The notes beneath the pieces were generated by a model. It did not search any database, was not told the origin of the DNA, and saw only the letters and a list, made by a program, of their open reading frames with translations. Shown piece by piece: positions 47,344 through 55,267 of a stretch of 64,000 nt of DNA. Every line of letters starts with the position of its first letter. The first letter of the stretch is position 1. The position numbers and the translations under genes were made by a program. The DNA is from Singulisphaera sp045290345 (lineage in GTDB: Bacteria; Planctomycetota; Planctomycetia; Isosphaerales; Isosphaeraceae): assembly GCF_045290345.1 (NCBI RefSeq), contig NZ_CP155447.1:9176001-9240000 (forward strand). Direction: 5' to 3'.

Positions 47344-49363
47344 GAGTCTGAACATCCCCTTGAAGGCCATGGCCAGTCTGCGGCTGGGACACCCGTGGCC
47401 TCCGGGGAGCACCATTGCTTCCTCGCAATCGCCACCAACGGTGGTCGCCGTCCGACTCGATCGAGTCTGTTCTTGACATCCCCTCATGCTTCGAAATTCC
47501 ACGGTCACCTCGATTCTCAAGGCAATGGATATTTCGGTGGGTGCCCCGGGTCCTGGTGGAATGAGGTGATCGGTGGACCCTGATTCAGGCCTGAAATCCT
47601 TGACCGAAGTCCCTTCTTCCCAGCATCCCTGACCACCACACTCAGCTAAGACGCCCTCATCGGCTCGTCCGTTTAGAATGACGCAGAGGAATTTTTCGCC
47701 ATATCCTTGACATTCGCCATGGGGCCCTACCATTATTGACCTTGCTCTTCATCGATTGGGCTGACCTGCGGAACGGAGAAGCCCCAAGAGATTAGAAGTT
47801 CGAAAGAACAACCGCATTCCCGGCGTTTGTGAAGACGCCTTGGATTGATCGTCTCGCATCATCCTGGTTCGGCTTTCTCGGAAGTCGTTGATCCCGGAGG
47901 ACGTGTGCGCCGAGGATTCGCTAACAACACCGATCCTCATTGCGCTTTGATCGAGATCTGGTCACTCCTACAAGCGGAGATGCCCTGATGGTCCTGCCAC
48001 AATCGCTCCCTCGTCCGTCGCAGGCGGGTTTACTTGCGAGCTTTCGAGCAACGGAATCTCGATCTGGAGACGCGGGGGTCGATCCGCATTGCGGTGTTTG
48101 GCAACGCGAGCCGATTGATCCCGAAGGGCTGCGGAAAGACCGTGCTTCCAGCGTGGGCGGACGTCCCGGGTCAACGCCTCAGGCATGCCGTTGACCCTTC
48201 TGGCTGGGGCGGCGCTGGGCGAATTGATCCTCTGGCTACCCCTTTGCTGGGGACGGAGAACCGTTCGAGGAAGGTTGTGACACTCCCCTGACGCTTGGAG
48301 GGGCTAACTTCCGATTAATTCGGGGCTAACGTTGTTCGGGTTTGATCGGCCAGAGCGAGGCGGCAGTCATTCTGTTCAACCTCTTCGGTGCCCGCGTTTC
48401 AACAGACATCGTGGCCATCGGCAGTGCGGTCGTCTGACAACTTGTCCTAGCCATCGCGTTACGGAGGGAAGGCGATTGCATAAGTTCACCTACCCGGGTT
48501 TGCCCGCACCAGCCGGATCGTCCCGTACCAATCGCCAATGCGAGCAAGGCTCTTTGAGCTCATTCGCGGGCCATCGGACGCGGTCGTCGCCATGCCTCCA
48601 TGATTGCGAGAATTTGCTTTTGGATACACAAACTTGTTCGGCATCGAACTTGCTAGATTTCTTTCACGCGTGGTTCTCCCACGCTGTTCGGAGGACTTTC
48701 GCAGGTCCTGCAGATTGGTTCTCATCGGCATCGACACCGGGCCGGTTGTCCTTGGATCCCAGCCGAGAGCAGACTGGATTCGGATGAAGCATTGATCCTG
48801 GCGAACAAGTCACCTGATTTACGTGAGCCGACAGGTGTTCGGACAGATTGGGTGAGTCGGTCGCCTGATTTCTCCGTAAGTGGCCTAAGACTAAGGCCAA
48901 TCCAAAAGAGTGCTTTCGACCACGACATTTTGCGAAATTGATCAAAGTTTTGGTTCCCGTCCATTTCAGACGCCTCGGTACACGCGACACCTTGGAATCG
49001 TGACTGACCAAGAAGTACACAAATTTAATTTTTTTGTTGACTGCCCGTGACAACGTGCTGACAATCCCCCGAAACTAGGTTGGAGAATGCACGGTAACGC
49101 GGCCATCGGCTCTGCCACTCCGAAGTTCGGATTTCTCAGTTCTGTGGTTGTTATTGCGATCCGGTCGACCTGGGTTACGAATCGCACGATAAAGGAAGGG
49201 GTAAAAACCGAGTGGGGCGGCTCGAAGAACGGCCCCCCAATTGCAAATGACACGATGGATCGTCTTATAACGGGCTGAATCGGGAACGCAAGAGGTCGAA
49301 TCATGCCGGGGCGTACATTTGTGGTCGTGCCTCGGTATGCTTCAAGGCGAAGGAGCCTCGACG
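47344..49363. other. 2-kb gene-poor region, possibly decayed accessory DNA
   Basis: No convincing gene. GGGGCTAAC occurs twice, 22 bp apart (48301 and 48323). Directly after, the frame 48331-48438 encodes a protein-like 35 residues (QSEAAVILFNLFGARVSTDI...) that ends at a stop and has no start, possibly a gene fossil. The part from 48.5 to 49.3 kb is AT-richer than its surroundings. A 63-residue frame at 49087-49278 follows a good promoter but shows no family features. Confidence 0.5.
49037..49065 (+). promoter_or_regulatory. Orphan sigma70-like promoter
   Basis: TTGACT (49037-49042) and GACAAT (49060-49065) with a 17-bp spacer are preceded by a T-rich tract resembling an UP element. No recognised gene follows closely; a small RNA or the 63-residue frame at 49087 could be its product. 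Confidence 0.45.
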
Positions 49364-49639
49364 ATGATCGGTCATTTCAACGAACTGCTTCGGGCGACCG
49401 CTGATGAAGGAGCGTCTGCCTCGATCGGTGTGTCACCGAGCCGCTCAGCCGAAGAGATCGATGAGCTTCTGGAGGCTTGGTATCAAGAGCGACAGGAACG
49501 TATCGAGACCGGTCTATTCCTGGACGCGGCTCAACACCTCCTAAAACGGATCATTCGCGAGGGGCGTGTCACACCCGCGAGCCAGCGGAAAGCCACCAAG
49601 CTCTTGCTCGCGATTGAAGCCACTAATCAGGAGGCGTAG
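49364..49639 (+). CDS. Small soluble protein of unknown function
   Basis: 91 residues from ATG 49364, supported by GAAGGAG about 8 nt upstream. Helical and charged (EEIDELLEAWYQERQERIETGLF...). No motif recognised. It stands alone in the gene-poor region, 221 bp before the insertion sequence. The good ribosome site and regular amphipathic pattern favour a real gene. Confidence 0.5.
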   Translation: MIGHFNELLRATADEGASASIGVSPSRSAEEIDELLEAWYQERQERIETGLFLDAAQHLLKRIIREGRVTPASQRKATKLLLAIEATNQEA

Positions 49640-49849
49640 TCACAAATCCATCATGAGTGGCACGCGTCCGTTTGTCTCGATCCGCTTCACTCCACGATCG
49701 CGGTCCTGTGTGGAGGGTGAATTGATGCAAAAGGCCGAGGCAAGCCTCATGTCTCGGTTCCTCGATTGATTCAAAGCGGTCTTCTGACAGATGGGACGCG
49801 GAACGTAGGCTCAGGCTCCCGACCCCTCGGACCTGCCCGAACGGAATTG

Positions 49850-49859
49850 GGGCCAATTA
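49850..49859. repeat. Left target-site duplication of the ISAs1 element
   Basis: GGGCCAATTA directly abuts the left end of the insertion sequence and recurs exactly at 51152-51161. Confidence 0.9.
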
Positions 49860-49874
49860 CAGGGCCAGCGCACA

Positions 49875-51035
49875 CTAAAGTGTTGATCCGGCAAGAACTT
49901 GCAGAAGAAAGTCGTCACTCCAACCGCAACTGCGTCGTTTCATCACCAGACTGTCACGGCCCGGATGTTGCTTCAATAGCGACAGTGTCAGGCGATTGAG
50001 CCATGCGAAATTCTCGCGCAAGTGCTTCTCTCGGATTCGCGACTCGTCCTCGCGATAGGTTACATCGAGACTCCAATGACAGGCGCTTTCGATGCCCCAA
50101 TGGCTCCGGACGGCGTGGGCGAATCGTTTCGCATCGACATTAAGACTGCTGATATAATAACGCACTTCGGACGTTTTTTTCCCGTTCCGGACACAATCAG
50201 AGACCACGACACCGATCGACTTCAGCCCCTTCCATGGCTTGAGCCCCGGCAAACTTTCTGGCACAGCCATCTGAATGTACGTACGCGTTTCGGCTCGCCC
50301 ATGGGCCGTCTCGCTGGTCTGAAGCCGACTCGCTTTGACATCGGCGAAATCGTTCTCCCATTCTTTGTTGATCGCTCCCATAACAGCCTGGTGCAACGTC
50401 TCCTGGTTTCCTTTCAACGCCAGCACATAATCCGCCTCGCCCTCAACGATTTGCGAGGCGATCGCCTTTTGTGTCCCCATCGCGTCAATCGTGATGATCG
50501 CTCCCTTGATGTCCACAAGCCGCAGTAACTCGGGGATGGCCGTGATCTCGTTGGATTTCTCGGCGCAGGCCACTTGCCCTAACGACAGGCCAAATTCGCT
50601 GGCCCAAACGCTGACCGAATGGAGAGCCCCTAGACCGTTCTTGTGATCGTGACTTCGCCGCAACGTTTTTCCATCAATCGCCAGGATCGGTTGCTCGACG
50701 CCGGTCGCCGCAGTGGCCGCATCGCGCAAAGATTGGAGCCAGTTTGCGAAACAGGCTTGAAACGCGGCGGGCTTGAGGATCATCAGGACGCGACGAAAGA
50801 CATCCTTTCGTGGGACACCACGGGGTAGGTCCAGGAGCTTCACGAGGAACTCCTCCTTCATGGCGGCCCACTTGGCGATCGCGGTCGGCCCGGCGGCACC
50901 AGCGAGGACCGCCATCAAGGCAATGACGAGCACACTACTCAGAGGATGCTGGCGGTTAATAGTGGAGCGAGGGTCCTCCAACTCGGCGAAATGCTGAATG
51001 ATTTCGTCAATGTCGTTTTGCTTGATATTCGCCAT
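49875..51035 (-). CDS. ISAs1-family transposase
   Basis: 386 residues from ATG 51035; an upstream frame extends to 51107 but lies across the promoter. Family marks are the N-terminal HFAELEDPRS, the first catalytic Asp in ILAIDGKTLRRSHD, the second in IITIDAMGTQ, YVLALKGNQ and the late HWGIESACHWSLDVTYREDESR. This is the H-repeat/ISAs1 DDE-type enzyme that mobilises the surrounding element. No internal stop or frameshift is seen, so it may be active. Confidence 0.95.
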   Translation of the reverse strand: MANIKQNDIDEIIQHFAELEDPRSTINRQHPLSSVLVIALMAVLAGAAGPTAIAKWAAMKEEFLVKLLDLPRGVPRKDVFRRVLMILKPAAFQACFANWLQSLRDAATAATGVEQPILAIDGKTLRRSHDHKNGLGALHSVSVWASEFGLSLGQVACAEKSNEITAIPELLRLVDIKGAIITIDAMGTQKAIASQIVEGEADYVLALKGNQETLHQAVMGAINKEWENDFADVKASRLQTSETAHGRAETRTYIQMAVPESLPGLKPWKGLKSIGVVVSDCVRNGKKTSEVRYYISSLNVDAKRFAHAVRSHWGIESACHWSLDVTYREDESRIREKHLRENFAWLNRLTLSLLKQHPGRDSLVMKRRSCGWSDDFLLQVLAGSTL

Positions 51036-51078
51036 GGTTGACCCAAGTGCGTCGTAGCCGTAAAAATCTCCCAGAGAA

Positions 51079-51107
51079 TGTATACAAATAAATCGGCCAA
51101 AGCGCAA
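51079..51107 (-). promoter_or_regulatory. Putative promoter of the transposase
   Basis: On the minus strand TTGCGC (51107-51102) and TATACA (51084-51079) are separated by 17 AT-rich bases, inside the element and 44 bp upstream of the transposase ATG. Confidence 0.4.
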
Positions 51108-51151
51108 GCGTCATAAACTGCCAAGCCTACGCAAAATGCGCGCTGGCCCTG

Positions 51152-51161
51152 GGGCCAATTA
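51152..51161. repeat. Right target-site duplication of the ISAs1 element
   Basis: GGGCCAATTA, identical to the left copy, starts at the base after the right terminal repeat. Confidence 0.9.
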
Positions 51162-51546
51162 TAAGGTGGGAGCCCGTTCTCGTTTTCCTCCCTGATTCGT
51201 AACGCCCGCGAGAACCGCTCAATTCTCGAGGTGGTCCCCCCCCCACGTCGCGATGGGCACGCGCCCCAAAAAGCTCCCAGGCATACTTCAATTGTTCCCG
51301 TCCTGGTCGGCTCCGTCATCGTTCGCTCGCACGAACCCTTCGGTAGAGATAAGCGAAACTTCAGAGTGATCCGGCGCGTGAACACGAATTAGGGCTCTTG
51401 CACGAGAGTCCACCAGCGTGTTTTCGCCAGCGCTGACGCTGGATGCGCACCCAAAAACGATTGGATTTCTTTGAAGATTTCTGCCGACCACTTAAGAAGC
51501 GGGCCGGTGTGAAAACGCGTGAGTTGGCCACGTCGGGGATGGGTTG
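51162..51546. other. Intergenic region between the insertion sequence and the BON-like gene
   Basis: 385 bp with no gene recognised. It contains a run of nine C at 51236-51244. Together with 49640-49849 it was one continuous spacer before the insertion. Confidence 0.5.
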
Positions 51547-52359
51547 ATGCGGAGAATCGAAACGATTCTTTCCTTGGGTCTCGGACTTGGAATCAGCGGA
51601 GGAGCCATCGCGCAGGATGATGCGCTCCCGTTGCTCCCGCCGTCATCCGCGCCATCGGAAGCGACGTCGAACGATTCATCGTCGTCGTTGGTCGAGCCAA
51701 AGTCCTCCACCGGTCCCGATCGTCGTGCCGTGCTCGCAATCCCCGGGTTGAACAACCGGAGCGCTCCTCGGCCACGACCGGCCATCCCCACTCCGGAATC
51801 GGCCGGTGCGAGTACCGAAAGCGATTTTCCCCCGTTGGTCGGTCCGTCGGAGATGCCAGAGTCGCGCCGTAGGTTGAGTTCGGTTGCGCGACCGACCTCC
51901 GAAGTCAGCAACCGGCCGTTGGTGCTCGAGTCGATACCGCAAGGCGAAGAGTCGGAAGCAGCAACACGATCGACGGCTCCTGGTACACGTCGCAACGCGT
52001 CGAAGCCGGTGGCACCGTCGCCGACTCCGGCTCCAAGGCGAGCCCCCGGCTTGTTCGGCCGGATGTTTCCGACGCCGTTCGCTGCCCCACTCGGCACTCC
52101 ACGGGCCGGCACCTCCGATTCGATCAAGGTGGAACCGAGAACGGACCCGGCCTCGGACGCCGCATTGAAGCGCCGGATCGAACACCAGATCCGTCAGAAC
52201 TTTGGTGATCGCCTGCGCGACGTTGAAGTTCGTGTGGTAGGCCGCGAGGTGACCGTTCGAGGAAGAGCGACTCGTTTTTGGCAACGTCGCGGTTTGCAAC
52301 GCTCGCTCGAATCGATGTCAACGCTGTCTGGCTTGCGTTCGACGGTCGAAGTCGACTGA
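51547..52359 (+). CDS. Secreted protein with C-terminal BON-like domain
   Basis: 270 residues from ATG 51547 (a TTG precedes it). The signal peptide (LSLGLGLGISGGAIAQ) ends near residue 22. A long low-complexity Ser/Pro/Ala region (about 25-195) links to a 60-residue C-terminal BON-like module: RIEHQIRQNFGDRLRDVEVRV, VTVRGRATRFWQRRGLQRSL and a final TVEVD strand. BON domains bind phospholipid or envelope components. The role is structural or unknown. Confidence 0.75.
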   Translation: MRRIETILSLGLGLGISGGAIAQDDALPLLPPSSAPSEATSNDSSSSLVEPKSSTGPDRRAVLAIPGLNNRSAPRPRPAIPTPESAGASTESDFPPLVGPSEMPESRRRLSSVARPTSEVSNRPLVLESIPQGEESEAATRSTAPGTRRNASKPVAPSPTPAPRRAPGLFGRMFPTPFAAPLGTPRAGTSDSIKVEPRTDPASDAALKRRIEHQIRQNFGDRLRDVEVRVVGREVTVRGRATRFWQRRGLQRSLESMSTLSGLRSTVEVD

Positions 52360-52572
52360 GGGAAGGGAGAAGGGGGAGTCGTGAGCATGCCGTAAGGACA
52401 CGGCCCCCTGCTGCTTCCATGGGAAAGGCTTTCGCCCGCGAGTTCCTCGAAGGAGCGCGGGCGAAAGGCAAACCGGCCAGGCTGATTCTCACACGGGTTC
52501 CGAGCGATTCGTTCATTGTTCGGCACCCGCGCTCGAGGGAGGCCACGATGTGGCTCCCCACCGATGCCCTGA

Positions 52573-52902
52573 TCAGTAGCGCAGGTCCGTGGGCGTGCCG
52601 ACGACGATCTGTTTGATCTCGCCAATGATGCCCGCGGGAACCCCGATGACGGTGGCCGCGGCTGCTTTGACCACCCGGTTACTTCCCGAGTTGTCATAAT
52701 ATTCACGCGGTTTGATGAATAGCGGGTGACGGTCGACCCAAGTCATCTCGCGCGCCGGCTGAGTCTGGACCACGGTCGTACCCGGCTCGGTCGGCGGCAA
52801 GAGAGTGGGTTCCGCCGACGCCATGCGCCGAGCGGACGTACCCGACTGGCAGCCTGTCCCCAAGACGATCAGCGAAACTGCCAACCAACGATGACCACGC
52901 AT
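52573..52902 (-). CDS. Small lipoprotein
   Basis: 109 residues. Signal peptide with lipobox VLGTGC (Cys18) and a Ser after it. A Pro/Thr-rich linker is followed by DRHPLFIKPREYYDNSGSN and a Gly/Ala-rich hydrophobic stretch (AAAATVIGVPAGIIGEIKQIVVG) that resembles a membrane-inserting or glycine-zipper segment. Unknown function. Confidence 0.7.
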   Translation of the reverse strand: MRGHRWLAVSLIVLGTGCQSGTSARRMASAEPTLLPPTEPGTTVVQTQPAREMTWVDRHPLFIKPREYYDNSGSNRVVKAAAATVIGVPAGIIGEIKQIVVGTPTDLRY

Positions 52903-52996
52903 GAGATCCCAAACCTTTCGGGCCGTTGCCCCGCTTGAAGGGGTTGCTCGCCCTCGTCAATGCAAGGATAGCCGATGCACCGCCCACGAGGCGGTC

Positions 52997-53524
52997 TCAG
53001 GGGCGGACTGGTTCTCCGAAGGTGACGCACCAATACGATGTGCCGCCTTCTCCGGTTGCAAAAGAAGCACCGGCCTGGGTGTACGGACCGAGAATATTCC
53101 GCCGGTGCCCAGGACTATTCATCCAAGAGTTCATCAAGGTCTCAAGGGTGAACGCTCCGGCGGCAACATTCTCGGCCGCACGCCGATACTGATATCCTTC
53201 GGCTTGCATTCGTTGAAACGGGGAGGACCGATCGCTTCCCCTGTGGCTCATTTTTCGCCGTGAGGCCATATCGGCAGCGTGCCGGCTCGCTGCGGCTTCG
53301 AGTCGAGGATCCACCGAGAGCGCGGGGAGTCCCCGCCTCGCTCGCTCACGGTTATGAGCCTCAATCAGTCCGGTGAGCGTATCGCCGGGGCTCTCCGGCA
53401 TGGCCGTATCGCGCGGAACCGCAGCCCGAGGAGCTAGGTTAGTCTGCGCCAGACAGCCAGGCATGATTGCCAACATCGCGGCCAACACGCGGAACCTCCT
53501 TTGCGGGATAACAGGGCACACCAT
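52997..53524 (-). CDS. CAP/SCP-domain lipoprotein (YkwD-like)
   Basis: 175 residues. The hydrophobic N-terminus ends in a possible lipobox IMPGC (Cys24). The CAP domain shows LIEAHNRERARRGLPALSVD, AASRHAADMASRRKMSHRG, AAENVAAG and MNSWMNSPGHRRNILGPY, with the conserved His/Glu cavity residues. Such proteins are extracellular; bacterial members have no settled activity. Its start overlaps the start of a tiny ORF on the opposite strand. Confidence 0.85.
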   Translation of the reverse strand: MVCPVIPQRRFRVLAAMLAIMPGCLAQTNLAPRAAVPRDTAMPESPGDTLTGLIEAHNRERARRGLPALSVDPRLEAAASRHAADMASRRKMSHRGSDRSSPFQRMQAEGYQYRRAAENVAAGAFTLETLMNSWMNSPGHRRNILGPYTQAGASFATGEGGTSYWCVTFGEPVRP

Positions 53525-53684
53525 GGACGAATCTTCGTCCTCGACTTCCCTGGGGAACGAGCGATTCCGATCGGCTCCTAACGATCCCGTAACGATTCAA
53601 CTGGTCGTACCGGCCGCAATGCCCGATAATGTTGGTTTCTCGTGGGATGTCAGCGTGATCAACGGGAGTTTGCCCGAGGAATGA
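53523..53684 (+). CDS. Very small ORF coupled to the exonuclease gene
   Basis: 53 residues: a Ser-rich start followed by DPVTIQLVVPAAMPDNVGFSWDVSV. Its stop overlaps the exonuclease ATG (ATGA), which suggests translational coupling or a leader role. There is no strong ribosome site, and its start sits on the start of the divergent CAP gene. Could be a genuine micro-gene or a chance frame. Confidence 0.4.
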   Translation: MDESSSSTSLGNERFRSAPNDPVTIQLVVPAAMPDNVGFSWDVSVINGSLPEE

Positions 53685-54529
53685 AATCCGAGAACCCAAC
53701 GCGCCAATACGTCGCGTTCGACCTGGAAACCACCGGGCTGGTGGCAGAAACCGACCGAGTGGTCGAGATTGGCGCGGTCCGGTTCGATGCCTCCGGTCAT
53801 GAACTCGGACGGTTCGAATGTCTCGTCCATCCGGAGCGACCGATGTCGCCCGCCGCCCAGGCGATTCACGGAATCTCCGACGCCGACCTCGTGGGCGCTC
53901 TACCCGCTCGAGACGTTTTACCTCAGTTTCTCGAATACCTTGGCGACCCTCGGACAACCCTGCTTCTGGCTCACAATGCTGCGTTTGATGCAGGCTTTCT
54001 CGGCCGCGAACTTGCCCTGATCGGCAGAGACGCCTCGGAGTATGCCGTCGTCGACACGCTTGCGCTGGCGAGGAGAATGATCCCGGAGGCACGCGATCAT
54101 CGCCTCGACACCCTCGCCCGGTTGTTCAGTCTCGACCCCGACGGACCTCATCGGGCCTTGGCGGATAGCCTGCGCGTCAAGGGACTCTGGCTCGCCCTGA
54201 ATGGTGCAACCACGCCTGCCGAATGGTTGGTCTCCTATCCGATCATCGACGCGCGCGGTGGGATGCCCGCTCCAAACGGTTGGGACTTGCTCAACGAGGC
54301 GATCGCGCAAGGCTTGGTCATCCGGATGGAATACGCGGGCGGATCACGTGGCCCTGCTCCTCGCGATGTCACTCCGCGCGGTTTCGCCCATCGGGGAGGG
54401 GTCGCCTACCTGGTCGCGTTATGTCACCTCGATACCTACGAGAAGTCATTCCGGCTCGATCGGGTCACCCGCTACCAGGTCGTTCCTCCGAGCGAGATGA
54501 CGACGGCCCCCACGGCTCCGGAGGCGTAA
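53681..54529 (+). CDS. DnaQ-like DEDDh 3'-5' exonuclease
   Basis: 282 residues from ATG 53681. The Exo I motif FDLETTGL (Asp14, Glu16), the middle LLAHNAAFDAGFL and the late HRALADSLRV (His and Asp) form a DEDDh site. The first 180 residues are the nuclease. The remaining 100 (DLLNEAIAQGLVIRMEYAGGSRGPAPRDVTPRGFAHRGGVAYLVAL) resemble a WYL-like small beta domain. Possible roles are proofreading, DNA repair or RNA trimming. mfnB starts 2 bp after the stop. Confidence 0.88.
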   Translation: MKSENPTRQYVAFDLETTGLVAETDRVVEIGAVRFDASGHELGRFECLVHPERPMSPAAQAIHGISDADLVGALPARDVLPQFLEYLGDPRTTLLLAHNAAFDAGFLGRELALIGRDASEYAVVDTLALARRMIPEARDHRLDTLARLFSLDPDGPHRALADSLRVKGLWLALNGATTPAEWLVSYPIIDARGGMPAPNGWDLLNEAIAQGLVIRMEYAGGSRGPAPRDVTPRGFAHRGGVAYLVALCHLDTYEKSFRLDRVTRYQVVPPSEMTTAPTAPEA

Positions 54530-54531
54530 GC

Positions 54532-55224
54532 GTGCCGCGGCTGCTGGTGAGTGTACGATCGGTCGAGGAAGCCCTGGTTGCGTTCGCCGGAGGAGCGTCC
54601 ATCATCGATCTCAAGGAGCCGGCTCGAGGCCCTCTCGGGCGGGCCGACACCGAAGTCTGGCAAGCCAGCCGTGAAATGTTGCCCGCCGAAGCTTGCCTCA
54701 GCGTAGCGCTCGGGGAACTGCCGGAGTGGACCGACCAGGCCGATCCGTCTCCTAGTCACTTCGCGGGAATATCGTATCGAAAGCTCGGGCTGGCGGGAGT
54801 CGGGGCCGACTGGAGAACCGGTTGGGCCAACCTGCGCGATCGATGGGGGGAGGGCCCGGCCTGGGTGGCCGTGGTTTACTCCGACTGGCCACTCGCCCAG
54901 GCGCCTGAGCCCACCGCTGTGTTGGATGAAGCCCTAGCCGTTGCCGGTTGCACCGGCATCTTGATTGATACCTGGGATAAATCGAGTCCCAGCACAGTCG
55001 GCCGCTCATGGATCCCCTGGCTGGCTCGAGCACGTCAAGGGGGACTGACCGTCGCGCTAGCGGGCGGCCTGAACGAATCCCGGATCGAACGGCTGGCGCC
55101 CTTGGATCCCGATTGGATCGCCGTCCGGGGGGCTGCCTGCCACGACGGGGACCGTGGGAGTGCAATCGATCCTGCCCGCGTCGCCCGGTTGGCACGTCTG
55201 GTCAAGAGGATGGAATTGGAGTAA
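54532..55224 (+). CDS. mfnB: (5-formylfuran-3-yl)methyl phosphate synthase, MfnB family
   Basis: 230 residues from GTG 54532, set by GGAGG 7 nt upstream and the family start RLLVSVRSVEEALVAFAGGA. The segment IIDLKEPARGPLGRAD carries the Lys used for Schiff-base chemistry, and VALAGGLNESRIERL and IAVRGAAC close the TIM barrel. MfnB condenses two glyceraldehyde 3-phosphate to the furan precursor of methanofuran. Planctomycetes carry methanofuran/methanopterin-type C1 genes, which fits. Confidence 0.88.
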   Translation: MPRLLVSVRSVEEALVAFAGGASIIDLKEPARGPLGRADTEVWQASREMLPAEACLSVALGELPEWTDQADPSPSHFAGISYRKLGLAGVGADWRTGWANLRDRWGEGPAWVAVVYSDWPLAQAPEPTAVLDEALAVAGCTGILIDTWDKSSPSTVGRSWIPWLARARQGGLTVALAGGLNESRIERLAPLDPDWIAVRGAACHDGDRGSAIDPARVARLARLVKRMELE

Positions 55225-55267
55225 GCGGTCACCTCACGGCTCGGCTTTTCCCCCTTATTGCTCATCC

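Larger units (their letters stand above)
49860..51151. mobile_element. ISAs1-family insertion sequence (1292 bp)
   Basis: The left end (49860) and the reverse complement of the right end (51151) share a perfect 12-bp terminal repeat CAGGGCCAGCGC, then CA after one mismatch. It is flanked on both sides by the exact 10-bp duplication GGGCCAATTA, within the 8-10 bp range usual for ISAs1. The single transposase gene fills the element on the minus strand and appears intact. The perfect duplication suggests a recent insertion into non-coding DNA. Confidence 0.95.
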
